Below the pieces are notes generated by a model. It had not been told where the DNA came from. It did no database searches and saw only the letters and a list, made by a program, of their open reading frames with translations. Positions 1 through 12,439 of a stretch of DNA of 64,000 bases are shown in pieces. The translations under genes were made by a program, and so were the position numbers. The DNA comes from Spirodela intermedia (lineage: Eukaryota > Streptophyta > Magnoliopsida > Alismatales > Araceae): the NCBI GenBank assembly GCA_902729315.2, contig LR746279.1, forward strand, positions 3,690,001 through 3,754,000, read 5' to 3'. Numbering within the stretch: the stretch's first letter is position 1; the number at the start of each line of letters is the position of its first letter.

Positions 1-1930
1 CACAAAGTATCATTAAGATGTATTATATTTGAATTTAAACTTAGCCAACTTGGTATACATGTCTTAGACGTTTTCATGTGTATTTAATATAATGTATATC
101 TAACATAGTCTGTTGCATTTCTTTATCTTGTGTACTTTCCATCACTGAAACATATGTTCATCTAGGTTGAAGTCGTGGTGACATGCAGGCATCTAAGAGC
201 ACAAACAATGGGGAGCTTTTGAGGTATGCCCACTTCGGCCACTTTCCAAGGCCATAATAAATACTGAATTATGAGGCTCAGTGTTTTAAGCAGAATATTT
301 TAATGGGTGCAAAAAATTATGGATTTTCACTCGATAAAAAAGTATTGGGGGCTGACTAAAGGAGAACTCACTTCTTTCTTCTGGATTCACAGCTAAATCA
401 AACTAAACCTATAAGATCACCTTCACTCTTGTAATTCAACTCTTGATGGCCTGCATACATTAGCTTCTATTAATCTTATGTATAAATATATTACGGTCTT
501 AAATCAATGTAGGTGAAAATATGAACTCTAAATTCAAACTAGAATGAGTCACCATTTCTAAGCGTTCAGCTCTAATAATAGTAGAGGCTTCTTCCTGTAT
601 TGTTTTCATTACAGAAGCTTGTGTAAAGGAGTGTTTGAAATTTTAAAGTAGCAAAGTTCGCCATTCGGATTTGCAATTGTTTGGTGCAACCTCCATGGAA
701 GGAACGTGTGCAGTGATGCTCACTCTAGATTTAGGTGAAATATCGATCTTGTTTTTCTCCTAACTCTCTTCAATTTCCATAATAATGGAACACATTTTAA
801 AACACTTCAAATCCTTTGCTTGCAATTTAAACTATAGAAAGGTCTGTCATAACTATAAAATCTATAAAAATTCAATGTTTCTCTTCTAGTGAGAGCTTTC
901 TGATGAGTTCCTGCCTCAACTAGTGACAGCATTTCCACATAAAGTCATTAAGTTTAAGTGTATGCATAAAATATGACTTGTTCGTATATTTCCACCATTG
1001 AAGAAGCTGTGTGACGGAGTCTTTAAAATCTTAAAGTAACTAAGGTTATGAAACATTGAGGAGATGGGTGTAAAGAATAGCAATAGTTTAATGCAAGTTC
1101 CTAGTAAAAGAGATGTAAACATAACTCACTCTTCAGCTATGTAATTCTACAAAGCTGTACAATGAGTCTATGCCTTAACTAGTAACACCAATTTTAACAT
1201 AAAACTATATGGATAGAATGTTTGTGGTTTACCGTTGATTAAAATGATTAATATCTATAAGCATAGCTCATAACTTTTTTTGGCCTTGAGTAAATTTCAC
1301 TTGGAGTAAACCAATGTTTTCAAACGCTCAATAACCAATATTATCTATAAACATTCTTATCACTTATGAGGTTAATAACATGCAGTTTCATGGATGTGGA
1401 AATCATAAAACAACCCAAGGTCTCAAACAAAAAATGTTTAGATTAAATAAAAGAGATGCATCCTCTCTTCAAGATTCACAACCTAAGGGGTCAAAAGAAA
1501 CTAGCACCAGCTGATCTCACTTAAGATTTTAGAAAGGGCTTTAAGGTTTAATGCACTCTAATTGTTAAAAGTAGAACACGTCACAGTTCTTCACGCTCAT
1601 CTCCTTGCTTCTTATGAAGCTTTCAATCCTTTGTTTTCGTTGTTTGAATAAAATTTTTTTGGATATTTATGTTGGTATAAAATTAACGGAATGAAAATGG
1701 TGAATTTTATCCAAGAAGCATTGAGCAATTAGGCAACCTTCAATAAATGGAAATTGTGTAGACGTCCACGGGGTGGGCGGCGGTGTCGCAGCCGAACGCC
1801 AGATTCGCGCCTTCTTTTAAATACCACGCGTTGCGGCGGAGTTTTGGCGGCAACACGTGCTACAAATGGTGGTTCGGCTGTTAGAAACCCTCCCTGCTTC
1901 CCGCAAGACTCTTTCTTGCATCTCTGTTAC

Positions 1931-1940
1931 CTTATATATA
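1931..1940 (+). promoter_or_regulatory. TATA box of RING gene 1
   Basis: CTTATATATA lies about 230 bases before the ATG at 2166. The third gene copy has the same TTATATATAACC motif at about 11279-11290 in the same context (before CTCTGCCC), so conservation supports it. The leader between it and the ATG is rich in CT tracts, a common plant 5'-UTR feature. Unit 2 has lost this TATA. Confidence 0.6.
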
Positions 1941-2165
1941 ACACTACTCTGCCCCACCGCCGCCATCGTCTTCCATTCCCTCTGTTTCTCTCTCTCTTTC
2001 TCTTTCTCTCTCTCTCTCCCTCTCTCGTTCTCTGCCCGCTCTCTTTCTCTCTCCGTGTTCCTTCTCCTCCGTTCGTCGTGCGCCTCCGGCGGGGGACGGT
2101 GCTGGTTTTTCTGCATCGACTCCGAGGAAGCGAGTGTCGAAGCACGTCGGCGATCGGTTGGAAAT

Positions 2166-4008
2166 ATGCAGAGTGAACCGAGCTTCTGGGCACAACAGAG
2201 GCGCGGATTCCGCCGGTGAGTATCTCTTTCCATTCACCGACATATCTCCGGGCCCTCTCCTTCTTCTTGCAATATTTTTCTTGACGCGTATCGATCTATC
2301 TTTCTATCCCCTTGGCCGACCTTTTTTTCTTCTTGCATTTGCCCTCCTCCCGTCCGAGCGGGCCTCTCGTTCCTCTCTCTATCTGTCTATTTCTCTTCCC
2401 ATAGAAGAACAGAGGGGTCGTCTCCTAGAAAGACCTCTCCTCCTCGCTTCTTCCGTCGGACCCTAGGTCCTCGGGGCTCACGGTAGCCCTTTTCCGCTTC
2501 GTCGGGCGAGACGAAAAGAAGCTGTTTGAGAAACAGAGGATTTTCCCATTAGACAGGAAGAAGGGACAGCCGAATTGTGCCTCGCTCTTCTTACCCTCTG
2601 GGCTTCTTGAAATTCAATTCGAGCTTAGGAAGAATGGGAACATTCTTGCGGTGGTGTGCAGCACTTTCAGGGTTTGAGTCGCCCAAGTTGCTGCTTTGAT
2701 TCTGTGTTCCCTCTTTGATCGACGGGGAAGATTGGATTTTTTTCAAAAAACTACCCGTCGTCAGGAAGGAGGAATGCGGTCCAGACACCATCCTTGTTTA
2801 CAGATGGGAGGGTCTGAAAATCAGGCGACAGATGGGATGATCGTAAATAGGGTCATGCTCTTTTCTTTTCTGTCCTCACACCTTTTCAGCTGTCGATTCG
2901 ATTCAGTGCTCTCCGTTTTCTTCTCTCCATTTTCTAGCCTGCATTGAAATGCCGCTAAGCGCTCTCCGTTTTCTTCTCTCTGCGCAGTGGTGCTCCGGGA
3001 ATGGAATCGTCTTGGGGTTGGATGCATTCACGGATGGAGGAGAGCAGACTAATCGATGTGAGATCTCTCACACCGACATACTCTGATCCTCTTGCTGCTT
3101 CTGGATCACATAGACCGGCGGAGGGGATCTCACCGGGTTCCTGTGTTTCTTGTCTAAAACAGGACGTGCTGATTCTAAACGAATCGCCTCTCCTCGGAGG
3201 TCGTCGTCAAAGCACAATGAGCGGTCGTTTTATGCGGAGTCCTCGCCAGGTAAAACGACCTTGCCCGCCGGATATGTCTGAGAGAGAGGGTGCAATATTC
3301 AATCATTTGCTTCCCTTCCGAGCGCTTCTGTCTGAACTGACTCGCCCTGTTTCTCTTGGCAGCAGCGCGAAAGAAGCTCGTTGAATCCCGCGCGATGGAG
3401 AGGGAACATGTTGGTGGATGTAAGTTTTTTGATGACCTGAGCTGCTGTGTTCCTCCCAGCTCTGACCAGGAGCCGTGCAAGAAGCAGCCTCGCCTCCAAA
3501 ATATGCTGACTTTGGTTCCCTTATTGACTCTGTATTCCCGTCTGCTCTAGGAGGTCGTGATACTGGACGATAGATCGGCAGCGCCTCGTGGAGCGGCGGA
3601 CTTGATCCGGTGGCGCAGCCATCTTCTGCCAGGCATGAGGCCGTCGGAAGGAGAGCAGCAGACCGCAGTGTTGAGCTCCGGGCTGAACGAGGAGATGGCC
3701 CTGTTGCTCTTGAGAACGAGAAGATATGTACCGTCCTCCACCGCCTACGCCAGCGATGAAACGTGCTGCATATGCCAGGTAAGTTAAGGGAGAAGACAGA
3801 CGCTTGGTGGCGCCGGTAACCAGCCCAGCAGCTTCTCTGATGGCTCGATTTATGTCTTTGTGTCTGACAGGAGGATTACGACGAGGGTGAAGATGTCGGG
3901 ATGCTGAGCTGCGGACACGGCTTCCATGCTGCCTGCGTTGGGAGATGGCTGACGCAGAGAAATGTCTGCCCGATCTGCAGGAGGACGGGCCTCCAGCCCG
4001 CTGTGTAA
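2166..4008 (+). CDS. RING-H2 E3 ubiquitin ligase-like protein, copy 1
   Basis: Predicted small RING-H2 E3 ubiquitin ligase, the type that binds an E2 and moves ubiquitin to substrates. Six exons keep one frame: 2166-2215, 2988-3057, 3163-3249, 3363-3419, 3551-3778, 3871-4008, giving 209 aa. The RING is split by the last intron (CCICQ then EDYDEG) and shows C-x2-C, SCGHGFH, H-x2-C and CPIC, a full C3H2C3 ligand set at about residues 160-202. The start follows copy 2 and the third copy, which share the MQ-(S/T)-G/E-P opening. Exon 5 holds about 30 extra codons before the conserved GL-(N/S)-E helix, relative to copy 2. The RING resembles MBR1/HIP1/BIG BROTHER-like plant ligases (family knowledge). 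The small middle exons are inferred from splice sites and phase and are less certain than the RING. The protein could be non-functional. Confidence 0.72.
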
Positions 4009-6464
4009 AGACCCCCATCTCCTTCACCTCATATGAACCACTTGTAATTATCTTCCATGTATTTGGGCGTTTCACGATGTAAGTCACCATGTCTAATTAA
4101 TACACCTAATAATTGGCTTATTTACTCTGCGCAGTTTTCACATTATTGACCCAAATGTCTCAGTAATGCGGTAAGCCTTAGAATAGGAGGGTTTGAGGAT
4201 TTAAGATGAAGCCAAGACGTGAAGTCAACCTTGAGGGCTCAAGAAGTGCACCATTGGAAGTTTTGTTAAGCGGCCTAACCACCAACTTTCAGCAGTGTGT
4301 TAAGGACATTTACCATGTTTTATGCTATCAAGACATCACACCAACGGTGATTGGGATGTTAGCTTATTAGGGGCAGTATAGGAATCTGCTGTGACCAGCT
4401 CTTCCCTATAAATAGGCATCAAATGCCACCCATATTGAGGAGTTCCCAGCGAGTTCGTTGGTGGGAAAGAATACGGTCATATGCCCATTTCTACCATGTG
4501 AGAACGGGTGTGATAGTGAGTTCTACATGTCTCGGCTAAGGAACATACAGCCAGTGAGAACAAAATGTTGGAATAGAGGTCTTCGCTGGAAGAATATGCA
4601 TACGACCTTTCTGGCCTCCACACTGGAGAATGTGGGTGTTCATTTCTAGGCATGAAGGCACACTCAGACGACTCCCAAACAGATGCAGGTGAAGCCCACT
4701 CCAGATGAGTGAGGGCCTAGGAGGATGATTGTAATGATGAAGAGTCGTAGGAGGCTGTAGAAAGCCTCTCTCACTATTGAAGGGCTAATAGTCAGTCCAC
4801 GAGAGACGACTAATCAATTGATGTGCAGTGCACTTGCACCATCTCACATGCGACGCAAAACAGTCATGAAGGATGTGCAGCAAGGACCAAGCACGGCCCT
4901 CTATTGGCGCCTAGAAGCTATTCTTCTAGGAGTTGAAGGAATAACTCTCCTCCAAAATAACACTTAGATGGTGGACTAACTCGACCATCTAAGCAACATT
5001 CTAATTACATGGTATCCTTCTTGTAAGATGGAGAAAGTCCTTGTCTCGTATTTGGAGTATGAAATGCCCAACAATGCTTATAGATGATATCTACCTCAAA
5101 ACTGTGAGGAAGGGAGAGCAAGTCTTCCTCATGACACGAGCAAAGCATCCATCTCTCATTGAACCTTGAGATGATAGAAGAAGACAAGCAGCTCATTGTC
5201 AAGGTGGGCGAACATATGGGGTGTCTGGTGCTCATTATTATGAAAGTGTGGTGTGTTTGACATTGTTTTCATATTGTTGATTCTGATGTGCTTACCATTC
5301 TGATTGAGTAGTTTCCTGTCATCAAAATGAACCATACCAAACATATACACTTTCGTATTCAACCACATATCATGTATATTAAGAATAGGTATAATTCTAT
5401 CCATTCCTTTCTATATAAATATCTTCATCAACAAGACATAGATAAAGAAGAGGGTAGATGTTGAATTGATTTTAAAGTTTTTTCAAATCTCTTTCTAGTG
5501 ATCCTAAATTTTCATCAATTTCTTCAATCTAAATTTGGTGCAATCCAAGATTGTTATACTAATTTGGCCGTCTACCCATATTCACCTTTTAAGAATGCTC
5601 AGTTCTTGGGTTCTAATAAATCAACTCTCGTAGAATTTATTCTAGAAATGCTTTTTAAGATTGATGACTCTAGATGGGCCAGTAGCAATTATAAAGCTTA
5701 GCTTCCATTAAAAATCACATGTTTATCCCACTAGAAATAAACATGGCATCATGAAAAGATTTTTTATTAGTTAATGGATCCTTTAGTCATATCCAAAAAC
5801 TCATTAAGGAAGTGGTGGAATTGGGCTTGAGTTTTTCTTGCCTTTACATGGTGTAGCTATTGTATTGATGAACACATTGAAAATTGAATCATGTTGAGAA
5901 CAAAGTCATTTCAATCAATTTCTTCACCTCAGCGTGATGTCTCAAATCAAACAGATCTTGTGAGGATTCAAGTATCCTTTACAGTCAAACCAATACACAT
6001 GCCTTGTGTTAACATATATATTTCAAATCTATATTTTTAGTACAAAAAATACACTCCTTATAAAGTAATGAGTTTGCAAACAAAACATAAATTATCATTT
6101 CAATAGGAAACATCATTAACTTGAGGACTCATCATACCTTAAACATTATTGAAATTTTATTAATTAGCTTCTGCAAAATTCTAAATAGTGTGTAACCAAT
6201 TGGTTCAACAAAATAATTTTCTATCAATAATAATCAGATTAATAAATTCAATAAATAACATCTATCAAACTAAGTAAACAAATATATTTCAATCATCCAT
6301 GTAAAATTATTTGTACAATCATTACTTTTCATCAACGATTATTTGTACAATTATGACTAGTTACAATAGCACCAAAAAAAGTAATGTTTTTAAGTAAAAG
6401 TTTCTCATAATTATACAACTTAAAAAATATTATCAAAGTGATTTCCTGAGGTAACTTTTAGACA
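4009..6464. other. Gene-free spacer, possible LTR remnant
   Basis: No coding region recognised. About 4140-5000 has a look of retroelement LTR: a TATAAATAGGCATC promoter-like site near 4409, followed by a moderately GC-rich transcribed-type stretch. I could not find a matching second LTR, primer site or polyprotein. 5000-6464 is AT-rich, with only short random frames. Confidence 0.4.
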
Positions 6465-8465
6465 CTAAATATCATTAAGATGCATTATATTTTAATTTGC
6501 ACCAGTTAAGTTAGTACACATCTTTAACTTTTTCATGTGTATTTAATCTAATTTATGTTCAGCATAGTTTCTTGTAAGTTTTCATATCATGTATATCTGC
6601 TATCACTAAAACATATGTTGATATAGGCTCCAACATAAGTTTCCATTGGTCCTTAATGAGGGAGAAATCTGCTAAGGTGACAAGAAGCCATTTAAGACCA
6701 TGCACAATAAGGAGCTGTTGGGGTATGCCCATTTCTATGACTTCAAAGGACATAATGCATATTGAATTATGAGGCTTCAGTATTTTAAATAAAGTATTTT
6801 AATGGCTGCAAAAAATTCAGGACTTTCCTCCCTTCTTTCTTATACTAGAGGCTTGACCAACCGAGCACTCCCTTGTTTCTTATAGATTCACAACTGAAGA
6901 AAACTGAACCTATAAGACCAACTTAATTCTAATAGATTCAAATTTAGATGACCAGCATATAGTACCATTTACTAGTCGCATAAATATTAGGGCCTTAAAT
7001 AAAAGTAAGTGAACAATTAAACTCTAAATTGAAATTAGAATGAGTCACTATTTGTGAGTGTTCAGCTCTAATCATCATAGAAGCTTCCTCCTCTATTTTA
7101 TTCATTACAGAAGGTTGTGTATGGGAGTGTTTGAAATTTTAAGGTAGCTATGATGACAAACCATTAGAGATGGGTACAAACTCCTTACAAGGAACATAGG
7201 CAATGAAGCTGACTTTAGATTCAGGTGAAATCTCACTCTCGTTCTTCCCTTGACTCTCTTCTACTTTGGATGACCAGAGGTTTTTCAATATATAGATACC
7301 TAATTGCGTTACTTTTGATTTCAACAATAATGGGACACAATTCATCAACATGTCAAATCCTATGCTTGCAATTTGAACTATAGAAATGTTTGTCATAATT
7401 GTAAAATATATAAAAATTCAATGTTTTCGAACTTAATTAGATCATATTTCTCTTCTAGAGAGAGCTTTTTGATGAGTTCATGCTTCAAATAGCGAGAACA
7501 CTTTCCACATGAGCTATTAACTATAAATGCAGGCATATATAATCATTTTTCAAAACTTAAGTAAAAGTCTTAATATATATAATATAGGTTGTGAACTTTT
7601 TCATTTTTAGCAAAGTTCTCTTTAAGTAGACAAACATTTGAAAATACTCAGTAAGAAGTATTTTCTACAAAAAAATCTACAGCTTATAAAGTTATTCACA
7701 TACCCTTCCTTGGATGTGGTCATGTTCAAAACAACTCATACTCTCCAAAACCTTTCAAATGTGCATAAGAGACTCCCTTCTCTCTTCAAGATTCACAACT
7801 TGATGGGGCAAAACAGATTTGCACCAGCTAATCTAATCAAAACTAGGGCTTTAGATGAACCTTAAGTACTAATGTACTCCAACTATTAAGAGTAGAATGT
7901 GTAATTCCTCTGGACGTTCAGTTCCTTAGTTCCTAGAAGTTTTGATCCTTTGTTTCCTTTATGTGGATAATATTTGATTCGATACTTATCTTGGTATAAA
8001 TTGACCTAAAAGGTGAATTTTAATCCCAGAGCACGGAGCAATTACGTGTAGCCTTTCAAGAAAAGGAAATTGTGTAGACGTCCCGGGGTGCGGCGTGCGG
8101 GTGGCAACGGCTCGTTTGAACCTACGGCACTGGGTTATCAGATTCGCGCCCATTTTCGAATTTCCGCCCGTTGCGGCGAATACGCAACTAGTTCGGCTTT
8201 TAGTAGTTCCTCCCGCCATAGTTTCTATTTCCGCTTCCTTTCTTTCGCTCTCTTTCTCTATTTCTTTCTCTCGCTCTCTGCCGCTCTGTGTGGCAGCTCC
8301 GCCGGCGTCCCCTTGTTCCTTCTCTTTCGGCCGTCTTGTACCTCCGGCAAGGGGCGGTGCTGGTTTTCCTCCGCCGACTCCCTGGAGGCGAGTGACGGAG
8401 CACGGCGGACGATCAGCAGGAAGACGAACAGAGGAGTTTCCGAGCCACCTGCTCCGGTGGGAGAT

Positions 8466-10426
8466 ATGCAGACTGGCCCAAGAATCCCGACGCAGCGTGG
8501 AAGCGGCTTCCACCGGTAAGCATCTTTTTCACTCCTTCCGCGTATCTCCGAGGCCTCTCGTTCTTGCCGCATATCGATCTTTATATCTTGTTTTTTTCTC
8601 TTTCTTTGCCGATTCCTTTTTCTCCCGCATTCCCCGTCGTCCCGTCCTTCCACTGCTCAGAGAGAGACCCGTTCTCGCCTCGTGGGCCTCTCGTTCCGTT
8701 CTCTCTCTCTCTCTCTCTCTCTGCTAGAAAGAGCCCATCTCCTCTCTTCGTCTGTAGAGGGTTGGTGGTACTTTCAGCCTTCATGTATTTCAATTCGAGC
8801 TCCAGGTGAAAAAGAGGAAGATGGGCTCTTTCTAGTTAATTGATCCCCTGTAGTTTCCTTCTACCCATTAATCTCGGACGGGCGGTTTAGTTCTGTTGGA
8901 TGCCCGAAGGTCTACAACCTGCTTTTCTGCCGTCGACATTGATCACGAACAGGGGATGATTCCTGACCAGACTCCCTTCCTCCGCCTTTGATCCGCTGCA
9001 TGAAAACGGGGTGCCGGCATTGTTCACGTGCGACCAAGTACAGAATTTCGAGGGAAATAAAGTGACACTCTGATATTTTTCTACCTGCGCAGTCTTGCTG
9101 CTCCGAGATCACCTAGACCGGCGGCGGTCTCACCAGGGGGGCCAACTACTGATCCTGAACTCTGGAGTCTGGGCAGTGGCAGTATGACCATGAGAGTAAA
9201 CGTGGTACCCATTTTGCTCTTTATTCCCGATTCTGGCGTTATTCCGCCAGCAGCAACTCCTATTTGGATGACCCAGCAAGTTCGAATGAGTTTGTATCTA
9301 GATATCTCATCAGAGCTTGCTTCCGGGGCCTTGGATCTGTGGAATTATCAGGCAACAAATATGATGACATCTGAGGTATGATCAGTCACGGGTCTCGTTG
9401 AGTTTTCGTGTGTTTTGAACCACGTTTCTTCTCCTTCTCAAGAAGGAAGACTTTAGACCCTACGGAATCTAACCGAGCCAGAGAAGGGACCAGAATGACC
9501 GTCATTTGTATGTTACGATTTATTATCGACATTTTTTTAAGTGTTGCCCATGACTAGCAGTAAGCTGAAACGACTGCTGAACTCGCAGCATTAATTTTCT
9601 TTGATGTCACTGCTTGCAGCCCTTTTTACTGCTTTTCTACCGCCATATGGGAAAATTTATTGGGATCTCTTTTATCACCTGGGGTCGACTCCTCTCCCCC
9701 AAATGGCAGTTTTTATTATCTGCCTTGTTTACCATATTCTTTAGTCTAACTTTGTGTGGTTTCTCTATGCAGCAAAGCCCAAATGCTCCGGACTTGCAAA
9801 CGGAGGAACACATGATTGACGTGAGACCTCGTTCACATACTCCGACTTTTATAGTGTGCGGGTAACGTAGATTTTCTTAGCATTCTCTCCGTCTTCGCAC
9901 AGGATCTAATGAGTTTCGAGGAGTCCGTATACCGTTACATGCATCGAAATAGGAGTCTCGATGTAGATACCATGTCGTATGAGGTCAGATCGTCAAACCC
10001 CGTCATTTCTAGCTTCTCCTTTCCAGGATGCATGCAGTCAACTAATCATGAGAATTATGTATCCGTTCTTGGCAGGAGCTGTTGGAATTGGAGGAGCAGA
10101 TTGGGAAGGCGAATGCGGGCCTGTCCGAGGACACCGTGCAGAAGAACTTGAAGAGAATGAAATATCCATCTTCTGCGGCCTACAAGGCAGAATCCTGCTG
10201 TATCTGCCAGGTAAATTACCAAGAGACCATCTCCGGTCATCCATGTATCTTGTAATTTTTGCCTGACATTCACTCCTTCCGATATGAATGACAGGAAGAT
10301 TACGCCGATGGCGAGGAGCTGGGGGTGTTGACCTGTGGGCATGATTTCCACGCTTCTTGTGTTGGAAAATGGCTGGTTCAGAAGAACTTCTGCCCGATCT
10401 GTAAAAAGACGGCCTTGTCTACCTAA
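8466..10426 (+). CDS. RING-H2 E3 ubiquitin ligase-like protein, copy 2
   Basis: Paralogue of the gene at 2166-4008. Seven exons keep frame: 8466-8515, 9093-9181, 9251-9375, 9773-9820, 9903-9983, 10076-10210, 10295-10426, giving 219 aa. The C-terminal half is typical of plant MBR1/HIP1-like ligases: a [13 protein letters not shown] segment, [16 protein letters not shown], then a C3H2C3 RING running from CCICQ across the last intron to TCGHDFH and CPIC (about residues 172-213). All introns are GT-AG. The N-terminal exons are low-complexity and were set by phase alone. They differ most from copy 1: exons 2 and 3 here have no coding match there, although exon-2-like DNA sits in an intron of copy 1. 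This copy looks more canonical than copy 1 and is the better candidate for a working ligase. Confidence 0.78.
8697..8722. repeat. (CT)n microsatellite in intron 1
   Basis: A run of about 13 CT units in the first intron of the second RING gene. Shorter CT-rich tracts lie in the leaders of all three copies (about 1980-2055, 8235-8280, 11330-11400). Confidence 0.8.
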
Positions 10427-11214
10427 ATCACGACCGCGTTTGGTCTTTGTTCTTGCGGCGGATGGCAAGATGCCAAGGGCGAACCGTTAAATGGTGGAGG
10501 CTTTTCTGACATCCCTGGGTTTGAACCAGCGAACCAGAAGCAGCTGTATTAAAACAGATTATCTGCTTTTATTCACTCCATTTTTTTGAAGAGCATCTCC
10601 ATGGTGCTGTCGTTGTTTCCATCACAGATGCCCCCTTCTGTTCTTCGGAGGTATATCGATATGTACACATTCATATCTGAGGATCAGATTTTAAAAAGCC
10701 CTAGACTTTATTCTTCATTGAATTCCATGATTCCCATTGCTTTCTGTTTGTTGTTTGCGACACAGGAAAATTATAACCCTGTTTTCTTGCTGATTGTTCA
10801 CTTGGCATTTGGCGTGTTTCTCCCGTAGCAACATGTTTTTCCCTTTTAGTAGGCGACCCAAGGTTTTACCTTAGTTACTTTGTTTAATAACATACGCTGC
10901 TTTTAAGGCCAACTAAAGATCATAAGATCTGCAGGAAGGATGGCATGTTAGCCTAAATGCAGTATGGAAGCAATTAATGGAAGTGAAGGAAACAAGTGAT
11001 ACTGAAAATTTGGTTCTATACCTTTCCTCCCCTCGTTCTCAATCATCACTCATAGATCCATGTCCCGAACTCTAACCGGGTTCGTGGGTTGGAGCCTCTT
11101 TTCGGCTGCACCAACATCTCTTTCCTGAGAGCTGACCTTCCGTCGACGACGAGCTGCCAAGGTGCTAAGATCAAGTCAACGTTTAGTCGACTAGATCCAC
11201 AACTCAAGAAAGGA
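10427..11214. other. 3' flank of RING gene 2, no gene seen
   Basis: The first 300 bases probably contain the 3' UTR. The short frames here lack recognisable domains. Nothing else is supported. Confidence 0.5.
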
Positions 11215-11681
11215 GGGCCTTTCCCACGCCTGGTACTCCTCCCAAAGACTCTTTCTTGCTGACGTCCTCCCTGCCACGTTATATATAACCTCTACTCTGC
11301 CCACTGCCGTCGCCGCCATCTCCCCCCTTCTATTATCTCTCTCTGTCTCTGTCCCTCTCTCGCTCTCTCTATCTCTCTTTCCCTCTGTTTCTCTCTTTCG
11401 AATTCTGCATGGTCTCTGTGGCGTGGCAGCCCCGGCGGCGTCCCCTTGTTGCTTCTCGCCTTCGGCCGGGGGCAGTGCAGGTTTTCTTCCGCCGACTCTG
11501 ACGAAGCGAGTGGCAGAGCTCGGCGGCGATCCACAGGAAGACGAAGAGAGGACATTCATAGCCACCTTCTACCGTCGACGATATGCAGAGTGGACCGAGT
11601 TTCTGGGCGCAGCAGCGTGAACATGTTGGCGCCAAGGTCGACGATCTCGAGCATCGTCAGATCGTCGGCCACTGTGTCTAG
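11215..11681 (+). pseudogene. Truncated third copy of RING gene 5' end
   Basis: The promoter, CT-rich leader and first-exon start of the RING genes are present: TTATATATAACC, the CT tract, and an ATG at 11583 opening MQSGPSFWAQQR, close to copy 1 (MQSEPSFWAQQR). Similarity stops at about 11617, where the next bases are the antisense of a leucine-rich-repeat gene. Reading on from the ATG gives only 32 codons before a stop at 11679-11681. No RING exon follows. This is a truncated, chimeric gene copy, although its promoter region looks well kept. Confidence 0.75.
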
Positions 11682-12235
11682 AATCGGGCCGGTGAAGCTG
11701 TTGTGGGAGAGATTAAGATAGCGTACCTTGCGAATCGGCTTATCTGGTGGAGGACCAGGCCCCCTGAGTACTTATAGAAGAGGTTCAGCTGGAGGATTTC
11801 CAACAGTCGAGAGATCTCCGGCGGCAGAGTCCCGTCGAAAGTGTTGCTGCTCAGATCAAGGTAGGAGATCTTTGAAAGCGCCGAAAGTATTCCCCACTGA
11901 GACTGTTGTTTGTGAGGTTGAGGCGAATGAGATTGGGTAACGACGGGAAATCCGATTCTGCGATGGTTCCTGTAAGGCTACGGTCGGCCAAGTTGATCTC
12001 GACGACGCTGCCGGCGGAGTTGCATGTGACTCCGGACTAGCTGCGAGGGCTGGCGGCTGAAGCGTCGGGGCCCGGCCTCCAGGAGCCTAGAGACGGCGTG
12101 GGATCCGGGGCTGGCCTTCCATCTCACGAGCGTCTCGGCCTCTGTCGCCGCCGCCGCCGGTGAGCAGCACAGAGACAAGGCGACCACCAGGAGGGCATGA
12201 GGCCTGGGTTTCCAGTCGATCTGGAATAACCACAA
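11618..12235 (-). pseudogene. Broken LRR receptor-like kinase N-terminus
   Basis: On the minus strand the ATG at 12235 opens a signal peptide (hydrophobic ALLVVALSLCCS), followed by TEAETLVRWKAS, the typical N-terminal cap of plant leucine-rich-repeat receptor kinases. After frame changes the text continues with GVTCNSAGSVVEINLADRS, then repeats of the LxxLxLxxN type (LPNLIRLNLTNNSLSG, ISYLDLSSNTFDGTLP, YLNLSHNSFTG, LEIVDLGANMF). At least two frameshifts and an in-frame stop break it, and no transmembrane or kinase part is present. It ends at the junction with the RING fragment. The family assignment is firm; the parental gene is not in this window. Confidence 0.82.
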
Positions 12236-12289
12236 CCCCTCAATAGTCGTCCCGGTAGTAGTAGGCGGGGGCGGAAACGAGGGAGGCTA

Positions 12290-12395
12290 TGTCTGTATGT
12301 ACGGCTGTACGTACATACATGCATACGTACATACGTATGCATGTATGCATGTATGCACGATGCACGTACGCTTTTATGAATGTATGTATATATGT
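12290..12395. repeat. CATG/ACGT-rich simple repeat
   Basis: Alternating purine-pyrimidine run built of TACGTACATACATGCA-like steps, immediately upstream of the LRR pseudogene. Confidence 0.7.
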
Positions 12396-12439
12396 GTCCG
12401 TAAAAGATGTGCAATGCGTGCTCTTTTGATCTCGGGGCA

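Larger units (their letters stand above)
1..4010. repeat. Tandem segmental duplication, unit 1
   Basis: Bases 1-1740 are AT-rich, hold no supported gene, and align by eye, with many substitutions and small indels, to about 6465-8060. Shared landmarks in the same order include the opening TATCATTAAGATG stretch, the TTTTCATGTGTATTTAAT block, and the CTCTTCAAGATTCACAAC block near 1465 and 7782. The similarity continues into the RING-finger gene at 2166-4008. The left limit of the unit lies outside the window. Confidence 0.8.
6465..10430. repeat. Tandem segmental duplication, unit 2
   Basis: Second copy of the segment at 1-4010, direct orientation, starting near TATCATTAAGATGCATTATATT. The AT-rich half (6465-8060) and the gene half (8066-10426) are both recognisable. 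The gene halves differ in intron length and exon order, so the duplication is not recent. Confidence 0.8.

Noticed and set aside
1754-2243. Several 88-140 codon frames on both strands
   Set aside because: CT-rich leader of RING gene 1, with no domain. The spliced RING model explains the region.
8095-8727. 210-codon + frame
   Set aside because: CT-rich promoter, leader and intron of RING gene 2. It crosses the conserved exon-1 splice site in the wrong frame.
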